A stretch of DNA of 64,000 nt from positions 186,001 to 250,000 of the forward strand of contig NZ_BMTR01000001.1 in assembly GCF_014649775.1 (NCBI RefSeq). Direction: 5' to 3'. Below are positions 42,817-52,054 of this stretch, in pieces (within the stretch, counting starts at the first letter, position 1; every line of letters begins with the position of its first letter). The position numbers and the translations under genes were made by a program. This stretch comes from Streptomyces longisporoflavus (GTDB lineage: Bacteria > Actinomycetota > Actinomycetes > Streptomycetales > Streptomycetaceae). Below the pieces are notes generated by a model, which worked only from the letters and a program-made list of their open reading frames with translations, was not told the DNA's origin and did not search any database.

Positions 42817-44172
42817 TCAAACCAGTTCGGGTTGCGGCTCCGGGCGTATCGACGGCGCGGATTTCGGGTCCCATTGTTTCGTGGTTCGTGCGTAGCCGTA
42901 GATCACCGAGGCTGTCGCCAGAAGCAGGAGGGGGCCGAAAAGCGCGGGGTGCTTGGCCATTTCCATGGGGAGAAAGCGGTACGACACCAAAAGCGCGGCG
43001 AAGACCGTTGTGCCGTGGGCGACCAGCTGGACGCCCTGCCGATCCCAGCCGCGGTCGAATGCGCGCAGGCCCGCCTCGACGGTGAGCGTGAACACCACGC
43101 CGGCGAGGAGATCCACGCCGTAGTGGTAGCCGAAGCCCAGCGTCGCGCTGAGCGTGGCGACGAGCCAGAACGTACCGGCGTACCGCAGCAGGCGCGGACC
43201 CTTGCGGGAGTGGATGAAGATCGCGGTGGCCCACGCCGTGTGCAGGCTGGGCATGCAGTTGCGCGGGGTGAGTCCGTCGTACGGCACCGGGTGCGGGGCG
43301 GTGATCGGCAGTGGTGTGTGCGGCCACAGGTTGGCCACCGACCACTCCACGCCGCCGGTGCCGGAGGTGCCGGGGCCGTAGGCGAAGATCGGCCCGACCA
43401 CCGGGAAGATCATGTAGACGGCCGGCCCGAGGAGACCGATCACCAGGAACGTGCGCACCAGGTGGTGGCGGGGAAAACGGCCCTCGGCCGCCACGTTGCG
43501 CAGTTGGTAGAAGGCGACGACGATCGCGGCCACCGCGAGTTGGGCGTAGACCAGGTCGAGGACGTGGGTGGTGACCGGGCCGGTGGCCTCGAGCAGCCGG
43601 CCTGCCAGCCAGGACGGGTTGCCCAGGGCGTGATCGGCCATCGCCACGTACGGGTCGAGCACGGTCGGGCGGGTTTTCGCCGTGATGAGGAGCCAGGTGT
43701 CACCGGTCTTGCGCCCGGCGACGAGGAGCAGGCCAAGGCCGACGCCCTTCAGGAGCAGGACACGGTCCTGTCCGGTGCGGCGCGTGAGCGCGATGACCGC
43801 GCAGCCCAGCATCACCCACAGAGCGCCGTTGCCGAAGAACTGTCCCTCGGGCACATCGGCGTCGATCGCCAACCGCACCAGCACGAAGACGACGTCGATG
43901 GCTATCGCGGAACCGGCCGCGATGAACCGTTGCCGCCAGGTGAGCACCACCATCATCAGCGCCAGACCGCCGTACAGCGGGCCCGGCTTGGGAGGGAACA
44001 GCACCTCCCGCGCTTGATTGGTGATCGGGCCGGGCACGCCGCCGTAGTGGCGCGCGGCTATTTCCAGCGCGACGAGGAATCCGAGGGCCACCACGCACGC
44101 CGCGGCCCACAGGATCACCCGCGGTCGGCGCCAGGCGGTGGACTTGATCGTGCGGTCTATTCGTGAAGACAC
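42817..44172 (-). CDS. PAP2-superfamily polytopic membrane phosphatase
   Basis: This protein of about 451 aa has ten or more hydrophobic segments. The C-terminal half carries PAP2 signature residues: NCMPSLHTAWATAIF (catalytic His motif) and TLGFGYHYGVDLLAG (second His/Asp motif). Such proteins remove phosphate from lipids or exchange lipid headgroups at the outer membrane leaflet; the size and layout resemble actinomycete inositol-phosphoryl-ceramide-synthase-like PAP2 proteins. The start is uncertain: GTG at 44172 gives MSSRIDRT, and a TTG at 44193 adds seven residues. Neither has a clear ribosome binding site. Confidence 0.82.
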   Translation of the reverse strand: MSSRIDRTIKSTAWRRPRVILWAAACVVALGFLVALEIAARHYGGVPGPITNQAREVLFPPKPGPLYGGLALMMVVLTWRQRFIAAGSAIAIDVVFVLVRLAIDADVPEGQFFGNGALWVMLGCAVIALTRRTGQDRVLLLKGVGLGLLLVAGRKTGDTWLLITAKTRPTVLDPYVAMADHALGNPSWLAGRLLEATGPVTTHVLDLVYAQLAVAAIVVAFYQLRNVAAEGRFPRHHLVRTFLVIGLLGPAVYMIFPVVGPIFAYGPGTSGTGGVEWSVANLWPHTPLPITAPHPVPYDGLTPRNCMPSLHTAWATAIFIHSRKGPRLLRYAGTFWLVATLSATLGFGYHYGVDLLAGVVFTLTVEAGLRAFDRGWDRQGVQLVAHGTTVFAALLVSYRFLPMEMAKHPALFGPLLLLATASVIYGYARTTKQWDPKSAPSIRPEPQPELV

Positions 44173-44460
44173 CCGCGAAGCTTTAGATATCAATGAGTTG
44201 CCCGAGCCGATTTGGTAGTTGGTAGCTGCTATTCGAATAGATGCCCCTTCGTTTCTCGTGACGTGGTTTCCGGTGAAGGAAGGTGGTGGGGCGCCCCGTC
44301 GCGAGGTCGATCATGCCACTGGGGCCGCTCCGCGGTTGTCGATGGGGTGGCCCGGACGACGACGAACGAGGGTGCTGCGCGTACGTGTCGCGCAAGAAGA
44401 CCCTCAGTCGTGGGAAGAAGGTTGCTCTGCCGACGCCCGCCGGTGGGGCCAAAAGGAAAA

Positions 44461-44484
44461 GGCAGGAAGATCGCTCTTCCTGCC
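44461..44484. terminator. Hairpin upstream of the rifamycin-associated element
   Basis: GGCAGGAAGA (44461-44470) and TCTTCCTGCC (44475-44484) form a 10-bp stem with loop TCGC. It could insulate the resistance gene from upstream transcription. Confidence 0.55.
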
Positions 44485-44507
44485 ACTCCTAACGTATAAC
44501 CCATTGG

Positions 44508-44526
44508 GGGCCTTGCGGCAAGGCCC
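44508..44526. promoter_or_regulatory. Rifamycin-associated element (RAE)
   Basis: GGGCCTTGC-G-GCAAGGCCC is a perfect 19-bp inverted repeat, about 90 bases before the rph start, next to a low-GC TAACGTATAAC promoter-like stretch (44491-44501). It matches the form of the RAE that precedes rifamycin-inactivating genes in actinomycetes and makes them inducible by rifamycins. Confidence 0.75.
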
Positions 44527-44615
44527 GGGTCTTGCCGCACAATCATCCGCCGAGGCCACAACCTGCGGAAACAGGGCGCACGACGCGTCCGGCCGGAGGC
44601 CACGGAGGTAGCGCA

Positions 44616-47252
44616 GTGATCGAGCAGTACGTGTTGGATCTCCAAGAGGTCGACGGAACGATGGCCGCAAGTGTGGGCGGCAAGGGTGCGCACCTGGGGG
44701 AGCTGTCGCGCATCGAAGGCGTTCGCGTGCCGGGCGGGTTCTGCGTGACGACGGACGCGTTCCGGCGGGTCATGGTGGAAGAGCCCTCCATCGACGAACG
44801 GCTCGTCGAGCTGTCGCGTCTGAATCCGGACGACCGGGAGGGCATCCGCACGCTCAGCGCGGAAATCCGCCGGACCATCGAAGAGATCGTCGTGCCCGGC
44901 GATCTCGCGGCGGCAATCACCCGGGCGCTCGCCCGGTTCGACGAGGGCGGGCAAGGCGCCTATGCCGTCCGGTCCAGCGCGACGGCGGAGGATCTGCCGA
45001 CGGCGTCCTTCGCCGGCCAGCAGGACACCTACCTCAACGTCATGGGGCCTGCGGCGGTACTCAGGCATGTCAGCAGGTGCTGGGCCTCGCTGTTCACCGA
45101 ACGGGCCGTGACCTACCGCCTGCGGAACGGCTTCGACCACCGCGCGATCCACATGGCCGTGGTGGTGCAGCGGATGGTCCTGCCGTACGCGTCCGGCATC
45201 CTGTTCACGGCTGACCCCGTCACGGGCGACCGGAAGGTGGCCACCGTGGACGCCGGTTTCGGCCTCGGCGAGGCTCTGGTCTCGGGCCTGGTGAACCCGG
45301 ACGTCTTCAAGGTGCGCGACGGCGAGGTCATCGCCGAGACGCTCGCCGCCAAGCAGCGTGCCGTTCACGCCCTGCCGACCGGTGGTACGCGGGAAGTGGC
45401 CGTCGACCCGGGTCAGCAGGAGCAGCCGGCGCTGACGCGTGCGCAGGTCGTACGGCTCGTGCGGCTCGGGCGGCAGATCGAGGCGCACTTCGGCAGTCCG
45501 CAGGACATCGAATGGTGCCTGGTCGACGACGATTTCCGGATCGTGCAGAGCCGGCCGATCACGACGCTGTTCCCCGTTCCCGTGGCCGACGACGAGGCGA
45601 ACCACGTCTATCTCTCCGTCGGTCATCAGCAGATGATGACCGACGCCATGAAACCCCTGGGGCTCTCGGTGTGGCAGCTGACGGCCATGGTCGAGATGCA
45701 CGAGGCCGGCGGGCGGCTGTTCGTCGACGTGACCCCGCGCCTCGCCTCACCCGCGAGCCGCGCCGGGCTCCTGGACATGGTGGGGAAGGGCGATCCCCTG
45801 TTCAGGGACGCGCTGGAGACGGTCCTCGACCGCGGCGATTTCGTTCCGTCGGTCCCGTCAGCCCCGTCGCGCCCGGACCCGGCGCCGGGCGGGGCGCCGG
45901 CAGGCGGGGCGGCTGCCGGCGGCGCACCCGCCCCGATCGCGAACGATCCGGCCATCGTCCGCGAGCTGATCGAGCGCAGCCAGAAGTCGATCGCCGCCCT
46001 GGAGCGTGACATCCGCACGAAGAGCGGACCGGAGCTGTTCGACTTCCTCCTCGAGGCCTTCGCGGAGCACAAGCGGGTCCTGGGCGACCGGCTGAGCATG
46101 CAGGCGATCATGGCCGGGATGGAGGCCACGTGGTGGCTCAACGACAAGCTGCTGGAGTGGCTGGGCGAGAAGAACGCGGCCGACACGCTGACTCTGTCCG
46201 CCCCGGACAACATCACCTCGGAGATGGGCCTCGCTCTCCTCGACGTCGCCGACGTCATCCGTCCGTATCCGGAGGTGGTGGCGTTCCTGCAGGGCGTCGG
46301 GGACGAGAATTTCCTGGATGAGCTGGCCTCGCTCCCCGGCGGGGTGGAGGCGCGGGACGCCATCGAGGCCTACCTCGACCGGTACGGCATGCGCTGCGTC
46401 GGCGAGATCGACATCACGCGGCCACGTTGGAGCGAGCGCCCCGGCACGCTCCTGCCCGTGATCCTCGACAACGTCAGGATCTTCGAGCCGGGTGCCGCCG
46501 AGCGGCGCTTCGAGGAGGGGCGGCAGGAGGCGCAGAAGAAGGAGCAGGACGTGCTGACCCGCCTGCGCGCCCTGCCGGACGGGGAACAGAAGGCCGACGA
46601 GACCAAGCGGATGATCGACCGGCTGCGGACCTTCATCGGGTACCGGGAGTACCCGAAGTACGGCATCGTCAGCCGTTCCTTCGTCTACAAGCAGTCCTTG
46701 ATGCGGGAGGCGGAGCGCCTTGTGCGGGCCGGTGTGCTGCCCGAGAAGGAGGACATCTTCTACCTCACGTTCCAGGAGCTCCACGATGTCGTGCGCTCGA
46801 AGCAGGCGGACGGCCGGCTGATTCAGCAGCGCAAGGAGGCGTTCCGCTCGTACCAGGCGCTCACCGTGCCGCGGGTGCTCACGTCGGACGGTGAGGCCAT
46901 CGCCGGGTCGTATCGGCGCGAGGACGTTCCGGCCGGCGCTCTTGTCGGCCTCCCTGTGTCCGCCGGGACCATCGAGGGCAGGGCCCGCGTCATCCTCGAC
47001 ATGGCGGAGGCCGACCTCCAGGAGGGCGACATCCTGGTCACGGCCTACACGGACCCCAGCTGGTCGCCCCTGTTCGTCGGCATCGCGGGCCTGGTGACGG
47101 AGGTCGGCGGCCTGATGACCCACGGCGCGGTGATCGCGCGGGAGTACGGCTTGCCTGCCGTCGTGGGCGTGGCGCAGGCCACCCGGCTGATCCGGGACGG
47201 GCATCGGATCCGCGTGCAGGGGACCGACGGATACATCGAGCTTCTGTCCTGA
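44616..47252 (+). CDS. rph: Rifampin phosphotransferase
   Basis: This 878-aa dikinase-type resistance enzyme phosphorylates rifamycins using ATP. It has an N-terminal ATP-grasp domain (residues about 1-320; VRSSATAEDLPTASFAGQQDTYL, GILFTADPVTG), a central rifampin-binding region (about 325-750), and a C-terminal His-swivel domain with catalytic His836 in GLMTHGAVIAREYGLPAV. A Gly/Ala/Pro-rich insertion follows PSAPSRPDPAPGG near residue 420. The GTG at 44616 follows GGAGG; the frame is open upstream to 44532. Induction by rifamycins is expected from the RAE. Confidence 0.95.
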   Translation: MIEQYVLDLQEVDGTMAASVGGKGAHLGELSRIEGVRVPGGFCVTTDAFRRVMVEEPSIDERLVELSRLNPDDREGIRTLSAEIRRTIEEIVVPGDLAAAITRALARFDEGGQGAYAVRSSATAEDLPTASFAGQQDTYLNVMGPAAVLRHVSRCWASLFTERAVTYRLRNGFDHRAIHMAVVVQRMVLPYASGILFTADPVTGDRKVATVDAGFGLGEALVSGLVNPDVFKVRDGEVIAETLAAKQRAVHALPTGGTREVAVDPGQQEQPALTRAQVVRLVRLGRQIEAHFGSPQDIEWCLVDDDFRIVQSRPITTLFPVPVADDEANHVYLSVGHQQMMTDAMKPLGLSVWQLTAMVEMHEAGGRLFVDVTPRLASPASRAGLLDMVGKGDPLFRDALETVLDRGDFVPSVPSAPSRPDPAPGGAPAGGAAAGGAPAPIANDPAIVRELIERSQKSIAALERDIRTKSGPELFDFLLEAFAEHKRVLGDRLSMQAIMAGMEATWWLNDKLLEWLGEKNAADTLTLSAPDNITSEMGLALLDVADVIRPYPEVVAFLQGVGDENFLDELASLPGGVEARDAIEAYLDRYGMRCVGEIDITRPRWSERPGTLLPVILDNVRIFEPGAAERRFEEGRQEAQKKEQDVLTRLRALPDGEQKADETKRMIDRLRTFIGYREYPKYGIVSRSFVYKQSLMREAERLVRAGVLPEKEDIFYLTFQELHDVVRSKQADGRLIQQRKEAFRSYQALTVPRVLTSDGEAIAGSYRREDVPAGALVGLPVSAGTIEGRARVILDMAEADLQEGDILVTAYTDPSWSPLFVGIAGLVTEVGGLMTHGAVIAREYGLPAVVGVAQATRLIRDGHRIRVQGTDGYIELLS

Positions 47253-47280
47253 TCAGGTCGCAGCGGGCTCACTTCAGTAG

Positions 47281-47318
47281 CCGGCTCAGACGTGCAGGGC
47301 CGGCTCAAACATGCAGGG
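47281..47318. repeat. 19-bp tandem duplication at the 3' end of the DHFR-fold gene
   Basis: 47281-47299 and 47300-47318 match at 17 of 19 positions (CCGGCTCAGACGTGCAGGG, with AACATG in place of GACGTG). The unit includes the gene's stop codon, so a second stop follows 19 bases on. It probably arose by slippage. Confidence 0.85.
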
Positions 47319-47883
47319 TGGGCCGGTAGGTGAGTTCTTGGATGTGGCCGTCCAGTGTCCTCTGCTCGATCAGTTCTAGGTCGAAGTCGGCCGCGCCCCT
47401 GAAGACCGGGTCAAGGCCGGTCTCGCCGGTGATGACGGGAAAGAGCGTCACCTGAACGCGGTCGACCAGGCCGGCGGCCATGAGCGCGCGGTTCATCGAC
47501 AGGCTGCCGTGCGAGCGCAAAGGCACTTGCGACTCCTTCTTGAGCTGCGCGACGACATCGACGGCATCGCCGCTGATGACCTCTCCGTCCGGCCAGTCGA
47601 TGGGGCCCTCCAGCGTGGTCGACACCACCGTCGCCGGCAGGTTCCTCATCCGCGTGACCCACGGGTCACGCACCTCCGACGACTCGGTGCTGGAGGCCAG
47701 CATCTGCGCGAACGCCCGGTACGTGTTGGCCCCGAAGACCATCCGCTGCTCCTTGGCGTACAGGGAGAGGCGGTGGTCGAGGAGCTCGGGGCCCTGCTTG
47801 CCCCAGTAGCCGGTCCACTGGCCGCCGGCGGCACCGAAGCCGTCGAGGCTGGAGAAGACGTCGAACGTGTAGGTGGCGGTCAT
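47305..47883 (-). CDS. Dihydrofolate reductase-fold (RibD C-terminal type) protein
   Basis: This 192-aa protein begins MTATYTFDVFSSLDGFGA and has the DHFR/RibD fold: RMVFGANTYRAFAQML, ATVVSTTLEGPIDWP and SHGSLSMNRALMAAGLVDRVQVTLFPVITG. These proteins bind NAD(P)H and reduce unknown carbonyl compounds; they do not replace the housekeeping folate enzyme. It is convergent with rph. A short duplication covers its stop codon. Confidence 0.88.
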   Translation of the reverse strand: MTATYTFDVFSSLDGFGAAGGQWTGYWGKQGPELLDHRLSLYAKEQRMVFGANTYRAFAQMLASSTESSEVRDPWVTRMRNLPATVVSTTLEGPIDWPDGEVISGDAVDVVAQLKKESQVPLRSHGSLSMNRALMAAGLVDRVQVTLFPVITGETGLDPVFRGAADFDLELIEQRTLDGHIQELTYRPTLHV

Positions 47884-47967
47884 GGTACGGCTCCCCTTAT
47901 GTGCGTCTTGAGTCCGGTTGCCGGCGTGCCGGCTGTCGTGGATACAGACCGCCGGACGCGCCCGGAC

Positions 47968-49254
47968 TCATCGCTCGTGGACGCGTGCGCTAGAACGCGA
48001 GGGAGGAGACGTACTCGGCGGTGCGGACAGGCGGGCGCGGCGCAGGGCCGGGAACGCGGCGGCGACCGTGAGGGTGGCGGCCACGCAGAAGACGCCGCCG
48101 GTGATCACTGCCGTACGGGCGCTGGTGAGTTCGGCGAGGAAGCCGACCGCGGCGTTGCCCAGGGCGGGCGAGACGGTTGCCTGGACCATCCACAGGCCGC
48201 TGACCCGGCCGCGCAGTTCGTCCGGCGTGCCGTGCTGGAGCAGGGCCGAGCGCAGGGTCTCGGAGATCAGATCGCCCAGGCCCGCGAGGGCGAGCAGCAC
48301 CAGGGCGACCGGCAGCAGTGATGTCGCGCCGAAGCCGGTGAGCGACAGGCCCCACAGCAGGACGGCGCCGATCAGGGCGTGGCCGCCCGCGCGGCCCGTC
48401 CAGCCGCTGGTGGCCGCGCCGATGAGGGCGCCGAGCGCGGGGGCCGCGTAGAGCAGCCCCACCACGCCGGGGCCGCCGTCGAACTGCTGGTCCGCCAGGA
48501 CGGGGTAGAGGGCCTGCGGCATGGTGAAGACCATGGCCGCGGCATCGATGAGCAGCAGGCCGACGATGAGCCGGTGGCCGCGGATGTAGCGCACGCCGTC
48601 GGTGACCGCGGTGAATGCCTGACGGACGCCCTTGGCGCTGTGCGAGACGGCGGGCGGCAGCGGCCGTACGAACACCAGAGCCACGGAGAACGCCAGCAGG
48701 CCGACCGCGTCGACGGCGTAGCAGGCGGCGAGCCCGGGGCCCGCGACGAGTACGCCGCCGACGGCCGGACCGAGCAGGGCCGACAGTTGAGCGCCGGCGG
48801 ACGTCAACGCGCCCGCCGAGGCCAGGCGTTCGGTGCCCACGAGAGCCGGTATGGCGGCAAGCAGGGCCGGGCCGCCGAGCCCCGCCAGGAGACCGGTCAG
48901 GCCGGTGGCGGTGTAGATGAGCCACAGATGCGGCTGGGGCAGCAGCGCGTTGAGGGCGAGTGAGCCCGCGATGAGCGGGAGCGGGAGCCGGGTGGCGAGC
49001 ATCAGCAACCGCCGGTCGTAGCGGTCCGCCAGTACGCCGCCCACCAGTACGCCGACCACCATCGGTAACGCTCGGGCAAGGCTGACCAGGCCGATGTGGG
49101 TCGCGGAGCCGGTGAGGTCGTAGATCTGCACGGCCACCGCCACGCTGGTCATGAGCGTGCCGAACAGCGCGGCGAGGAACCCCGCGTACAGCAGGCGGAA
49201 GTCGCGGCTGTCGCGGAGCGGGGTGAGGTCCATGGCGAGACGGGACGGGCGCAC
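47968..49254 (-). CDS. MFS exporter, EntS-like
   Basis: This 428-aa major facilitator has twelve helices. The first loop motif GGVLADRYDRRLLML and the start FRLLYAGFLAALFGTLMTSVAVAVQIYDLTGS resemble enterobactin exporter EntS and related drug/siderophore pumps. The GTG start follows GGAG. The C-terminal tail is polar and Ser/Pro-rich. The upstream region has a putative iron box, so it may export a siderophore under iron control, with the divergent TetR gene as a second regulator (inference). Confidence 0.85.
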   Translation of the reverse strand: MRPSRLAMDLTPLRDSRDFRLLYAGFLAALFGTLMTSVAVAVQIYDLTGSATHIGLVSLARALPMVVGVLVGGVLADRYDRRLLMLATRLPLPLIAGSLALNALLPQPHLWLIYTATGLTGLLAGLGGPALLAAIPALVGTERLASAGALTSAGAQLSALLGPAVGGVLVAGPGLAACYAVDAVGLLAFSVALVFVRPLPPAVSHSAKGVRQAFTAVTDGVRYIRGHRLIVGLLLIDAAAMVFTMPQALYPVLADQQFDGGPGVVGLLYAAPALGALIGAATSGWTGRAGGHALIGAVLLWGLSLTGFGATSLLPVALVLLALAGLGDLISETLRSALLQHGTPDELRGRVSGLWMVQATVSPALGNAAVGFLAELTSARTAVITGGVFCVAATLTVAAAFPALRRARLSAPPSTSPPSRSSARVHER

Positions 49255-49287
49255 GGGTGACTCCAGGGGCGGGCCGGGCAGGGGGAG

Positions 49288-49306
49288 TTAGGCGAGCCTT
49301 ACTTGG
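49288..49306. promoter_or_regulatory. Putative iron box (DmdR/IdeR type) between MFS and TetR genes
   Basis: TTAGGCGAGCCTTACTTGG agrees with the consensus TTAGGTTAGGCTAACCTAA at about 11 of 19 positions, with the strong TTAGG half. It lies 34 bases before the MFS start. The match is partial and needs testing. Confidence 0.4.
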
Positions 49307-49404
49307 GCAACCATGTCGACCGGATCGCTTAAAGTCAACATGTGTGAAGTTCAAGGCGTCCCAGCGTCTCTGCGGGTGCCCGGTGCTTGCTAGCCTTCGA
49401 GGCG

Positions 49405-50112
49405 ATGAGCAGCGACACTCCGGCCCGGCGGCGGCCGACGCACCGCAAGGGCCGCGCCACGCTCACCCGCGAGTCGGTCGGGCGTGCGGCACTCGACTTC
49501 CTGGGGCGTCGCGGCGCCGCCGAGCTGACGATGCGTTCACTCGCCCTCGACCTGGGCGTCTCACCCCGCGCGCTGTACAACTACGTCGAGGACCGGCGCG
49601 ACTTGATCGCCCTGGCCGCCGAGCTGTTCGAGGCCGACTGGCGTCCGCCGGAGCTGGACGCGGGGCCGGACCGGTGGCGGGACAGCCTGCGGGGCTTCTG
49701 CGGCGATCTGCGCGCGCACTACCGGCGCCATCCCGGCATGACCACGCTGGCCATGAGCGAGAACGTCACCATGGCGCGACATCCGGCGATGCTGCGGAAC
49801 GTGGACACGGTGATCGGCTTCTTCGAGGGCATCGGGCTGCCCCTGGCGGACGCCTACCGGGCCTGCATGGAGGCGATCCGGCTCGTCGTGGGGTTCGTCG
49901 AGTTCCAGGACGCCCTGTACGATCGCCCGCCCGCCCACCTGGACCCCGCCGACCTCGACCAACTGCCCCCGCCCTGGCTGCGGTCGGCAACGGAGGCAGA
50001 CCTTCCGCACCTGAGCCGCGCCGGCGACCTGGAGCCCGGCACTCCGGACACGCTGTTCGCCTTCTCCCTGGACATCTTCGTCGAGGGAGTCGCGGCGCGG
50101 GTGCGTTCCTGA
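49405..50112 (+). CDS. TetR/AcrR family regulator
   Basis: This 235-aa protein has the TetR DNA-binding domain (GRAALDFLGRRGAAELTMRSLALDLGVSPRALYNYVEDRRDLI) and the TetR_C ligand domain characteristic of drug-exporter repressors. It is divergent from the MFS exporter and is its likely repressor. I chose the ATG at 49405; an upstream TTG at 49387 would add six residues without a site. Confidence 0.9.
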   Translation: MSSDTPARRRPTHRKGRATLTRESVGRAALDFLGRRGAAELTMRSLALDLGVSPRALYNYVEDRRDLIALAAELFEADWRPPELDAGPDRWRDSLRGFCGDLRAHYRRHPGMTTLAMSENVTMARHPAMLRNVDTVIGFFEGIGLPLADAYRACMEAIRLVVGFVEFQDALYDRPPAHLDPADLDQLPPPWLRSATEADLPHLSRAGDLEPGTPDTLFAFSLDIFVEGVAARVRS

Positions 50113-50171
50113 CGGTGCGATGCCGGGGTTTCCGGCAGCGCGACGTGGCGTGATCCGAGGAAGCAGCCGAG

Positions 50172-50972
50172 TCAGTGGTGAGGGCCCGATCGGCCGAGGG
50201 TCTGCTCCGGGGTTGCGCCGGGGCGCGTCCACTGGGGGACGGGGCGGCTTGTCGGGCCCCAGGTGGCGTTTCCGTCGGCGTCCGTGCGCCAACTCCAGCA
50301 CGCGTTCTCCCCCTTGGGCCAGCCATCGGGGTTGTCCTCCCATGCCTCGCCGCGACCGTAGGGCGTCCTGTCGAGCAGGGCGAGGGATCCGTTGACCGGC
50401 TCGTTGCCGCGGCCCGTCGTGGAGTAGGTGAGGAAGGTGCGGTCGCCGTCGCGCAGGAAGCTGGTGAGGTAACCCATCTCGCCGCCGACCGGAGCGGGCA
50501 CGTCGCGCACCGAGTACCAGGGCTGGGTGTAGCCCATGAACTCGGCGTAGGCGGCCACTTCCTCCCACCGGCCCGTGGTCAGGACGGCGAAGGAGACGCC
50601 GCGGGCGTTGAGGTAGACCGCGTCCTGAAGGTGCCAGGCCGTGGTGGTGCAGCCCTCGCACTGGCCCTGATGAGGTGCGCCGTCGTACCACATGTGCTGG
50701 TAGACCACGAGCTCGTCGCGGCCCTGGAACAGGTCGAGGAACGGGACTCGGCCGCCGGGTCCGACGACCTCGACCGTCCCGTCGAACTCCACCATCGGCA
50801 GCCTGCGGCGGGCCGCGGCGAGAGCGTCGCCTTCGCGGGTGTGCGCCTTCTCGCGGACCAGGAGTTCGTCGCGAGCGGCCTGCCAGGTGGCCTGGTCGAC
50901 GATGGGCGGGCGGCCGGGTAGTGCGGTGGTCGGGTCGTACGGGTGGTCCGGGTCATCCGGGATCGTCTGCAT
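50172..50972 (-). CDS. DUF899 family thioredoxin-like protein
   Basis: This 266-aa soluble protein matches DUF899: WQAARDELLVREKAHTREGDALAAARRRLP, FQGRDELVVYQHMWYDGAP, a CEGCTT motif, FMGYTQPWYSVRD, and a closing NACWSWRTDADGNATWGPTSRP. The thioredoxin-like fold holds two cysteines in GQCEGCTTTAW. The function is unknown, with a redox role assumed from the fold. It is a single gene with no operon partner. Confidence 0.88.
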   Translation of the reverse strand: MQTIPDDPDHPYDPTTALPGRPPIVDQATWQAARDELLVREKAHTREGDALAAARRRLPMVEFDGTVEVVGPGGRVPFLDLFQGRDELVVYQHMWYDGAPHQGQCEGCTTTAWHLQDAVYLNARGVSFAVLTTGRWEEVAAYAEFMGYTQPWYSVRDVPAPVGGEMGYLTSFLRDGDRTFLTYSTTGRGNEPVNGSLALLDRTPYGRGEAWEDNPDGWPKGENACWSWRTDADGNATWGPTSRPVPQWTRPGATPEQTLGRSGPHH

Positions 50973-51122
50973 GGTCGTCCTCCGTGGTGTCCGGTGCGGG
51001 GCAGCGTCGTACGACGCTCGCGGCAGTCACCAGGGCAGACTCGCGGGCCGAGCGGAACTCATCGCGGAGGCGGGGCGGGGGTGGGGTGTTCTCGGCTTGG
51101 TGGCGGCGCGGGCCGGTGCGGT

Positions 51123-51743
51123 TCAACGCACGAAGCGGTACACCGCGGTGGCGACGGCGGCTCCCACGACGGCCCCGGCGACTGTCTGCACGGGCGTGTG
51201 GTCCTTGAGAGTGACCCGGGACCACGCGGTCAGGACGGGTACCGGCACGAACCACAGCAGCACCGGGCCGTAGGTGACCAGGAGGACGGCGGTGACGCCG
51301 GAGGCCAGGGCGGTGTGGACGGAGATCTTCCAACCCAGGGTGACGAGCAGGGTCATGGAGAGGCCGACGACCATCGCGGTGGTCAGCGCGAGGAGGTCGC
51401 GCGGCGCGCCGGGAGAGGAGGACAGCAGCGCGATGGCCGTGACGGCGCAGGCCAGGGCGAAAAGGAAGGGGATCAGGTGCTGGTCGCGGCGGGGGATGTG
51501 CCGACCGGCCCAGCGTTCCTTGCGTACGCCCCAGTGCACGAAGGCGTAGGGCAGCACACCGCACAGGAAGGCGGTCAGCGCGGCCCAGCCGAGGCCGTGA
51601 CCGCGGTCGGGAGTGGCCTGCCAGCCCACGGCGAGCAGGACGAGGATCAGCAGGACGCTAGGGGCGAAGGCTTCGGTGACGGCACGGGCCGTGCGGCGTG
51701 GCAGGTCGGGAAGTGTGGCGGATCCGGCGGGAGATGCGGTCAC
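51123..51743 (-). CDS. Small PAP2-family membrane protein
   Basis: This 206-aa integral membrane protein has five or six helices. KISVHTALASGVTAVLLV and SRVTLKDHTPVQTVAGAVVGA carry the His and Asp/His pattern of compact PAP2 phosphatases, though the first PAP2 motif is poorly kept. It may dephosphorylate a membrane lipid such as undecaprenyl or phosphatidate (inference). I chose the GTG at 51743, since the open frame to 52121 runs into the repeat array. Confidence 0.75.
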   Translation of the reverse strand: MTASPAGSATLPDLPRRTARAVTEAFAPSVLLILVLLAVGWQATPDRGHGLGWAALTAFLCGVLPYAFVHWGVRKERWAGRHIPRRDQHLIPFLFALACAVTAIALLSSSPGAPRDLLALTTAMVVGLSMTLLVTLGWKISVHTALASGVTAVLLVTYGPVLLWFVPVPVLTAWSRVTLKDHTPVQTVAGAVVGAAVATAVYRFVR

Positions 51744-52054
51744 GAGCGCGCCTTGCTGGTCGGGTGGGAGGCGGAGGGTCCGGCCGGTGGGGTCTCGCCC
51801 GGCGGCATCAACTGCTTCCCGCGTGGACGCCGCGATGCCGGCGAACCCGGCCGGCCCGGCCGTCGGACGTGCCCCACCGGATCGCAGATTACGTGCCCCG
51901 GGCGCGCGCCACGGACAGGCGCCGCGCGCCGTCGACCAGGGTTGACGCCGTCGCCGACGCGCCCTCGCCGGGGGAGCCGCTGCGTCCTCCCGTGACCCGG
52001 CAAGGCAGCCGCACCGAACATGCGCGCGGCTGTCCGCCGAATACCGCTGCCGCT
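51744..52054. other. Region without a recognised gene
   Basis: This is GC-rich sequence between the PAP2 gene start and the tandem repeats. I see no gene, promoter of clear form or repeat, though the PAP2 promoter must lie in it. Confidence 0.4.

Larger units (their letters stand above)
44173..44615. other. Intergenic region before the rifampin phosphotransferase
   Basis: This region carries the start region of the PAP2 gene (lower GC at 44180-44250), a GC-rich stretch without a convincing gene, then the hairpin at 44461-44484 and the rifamycin-associated element at 44508-44526. Short open frames in it lack coding bias. Confidence 0.6.
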
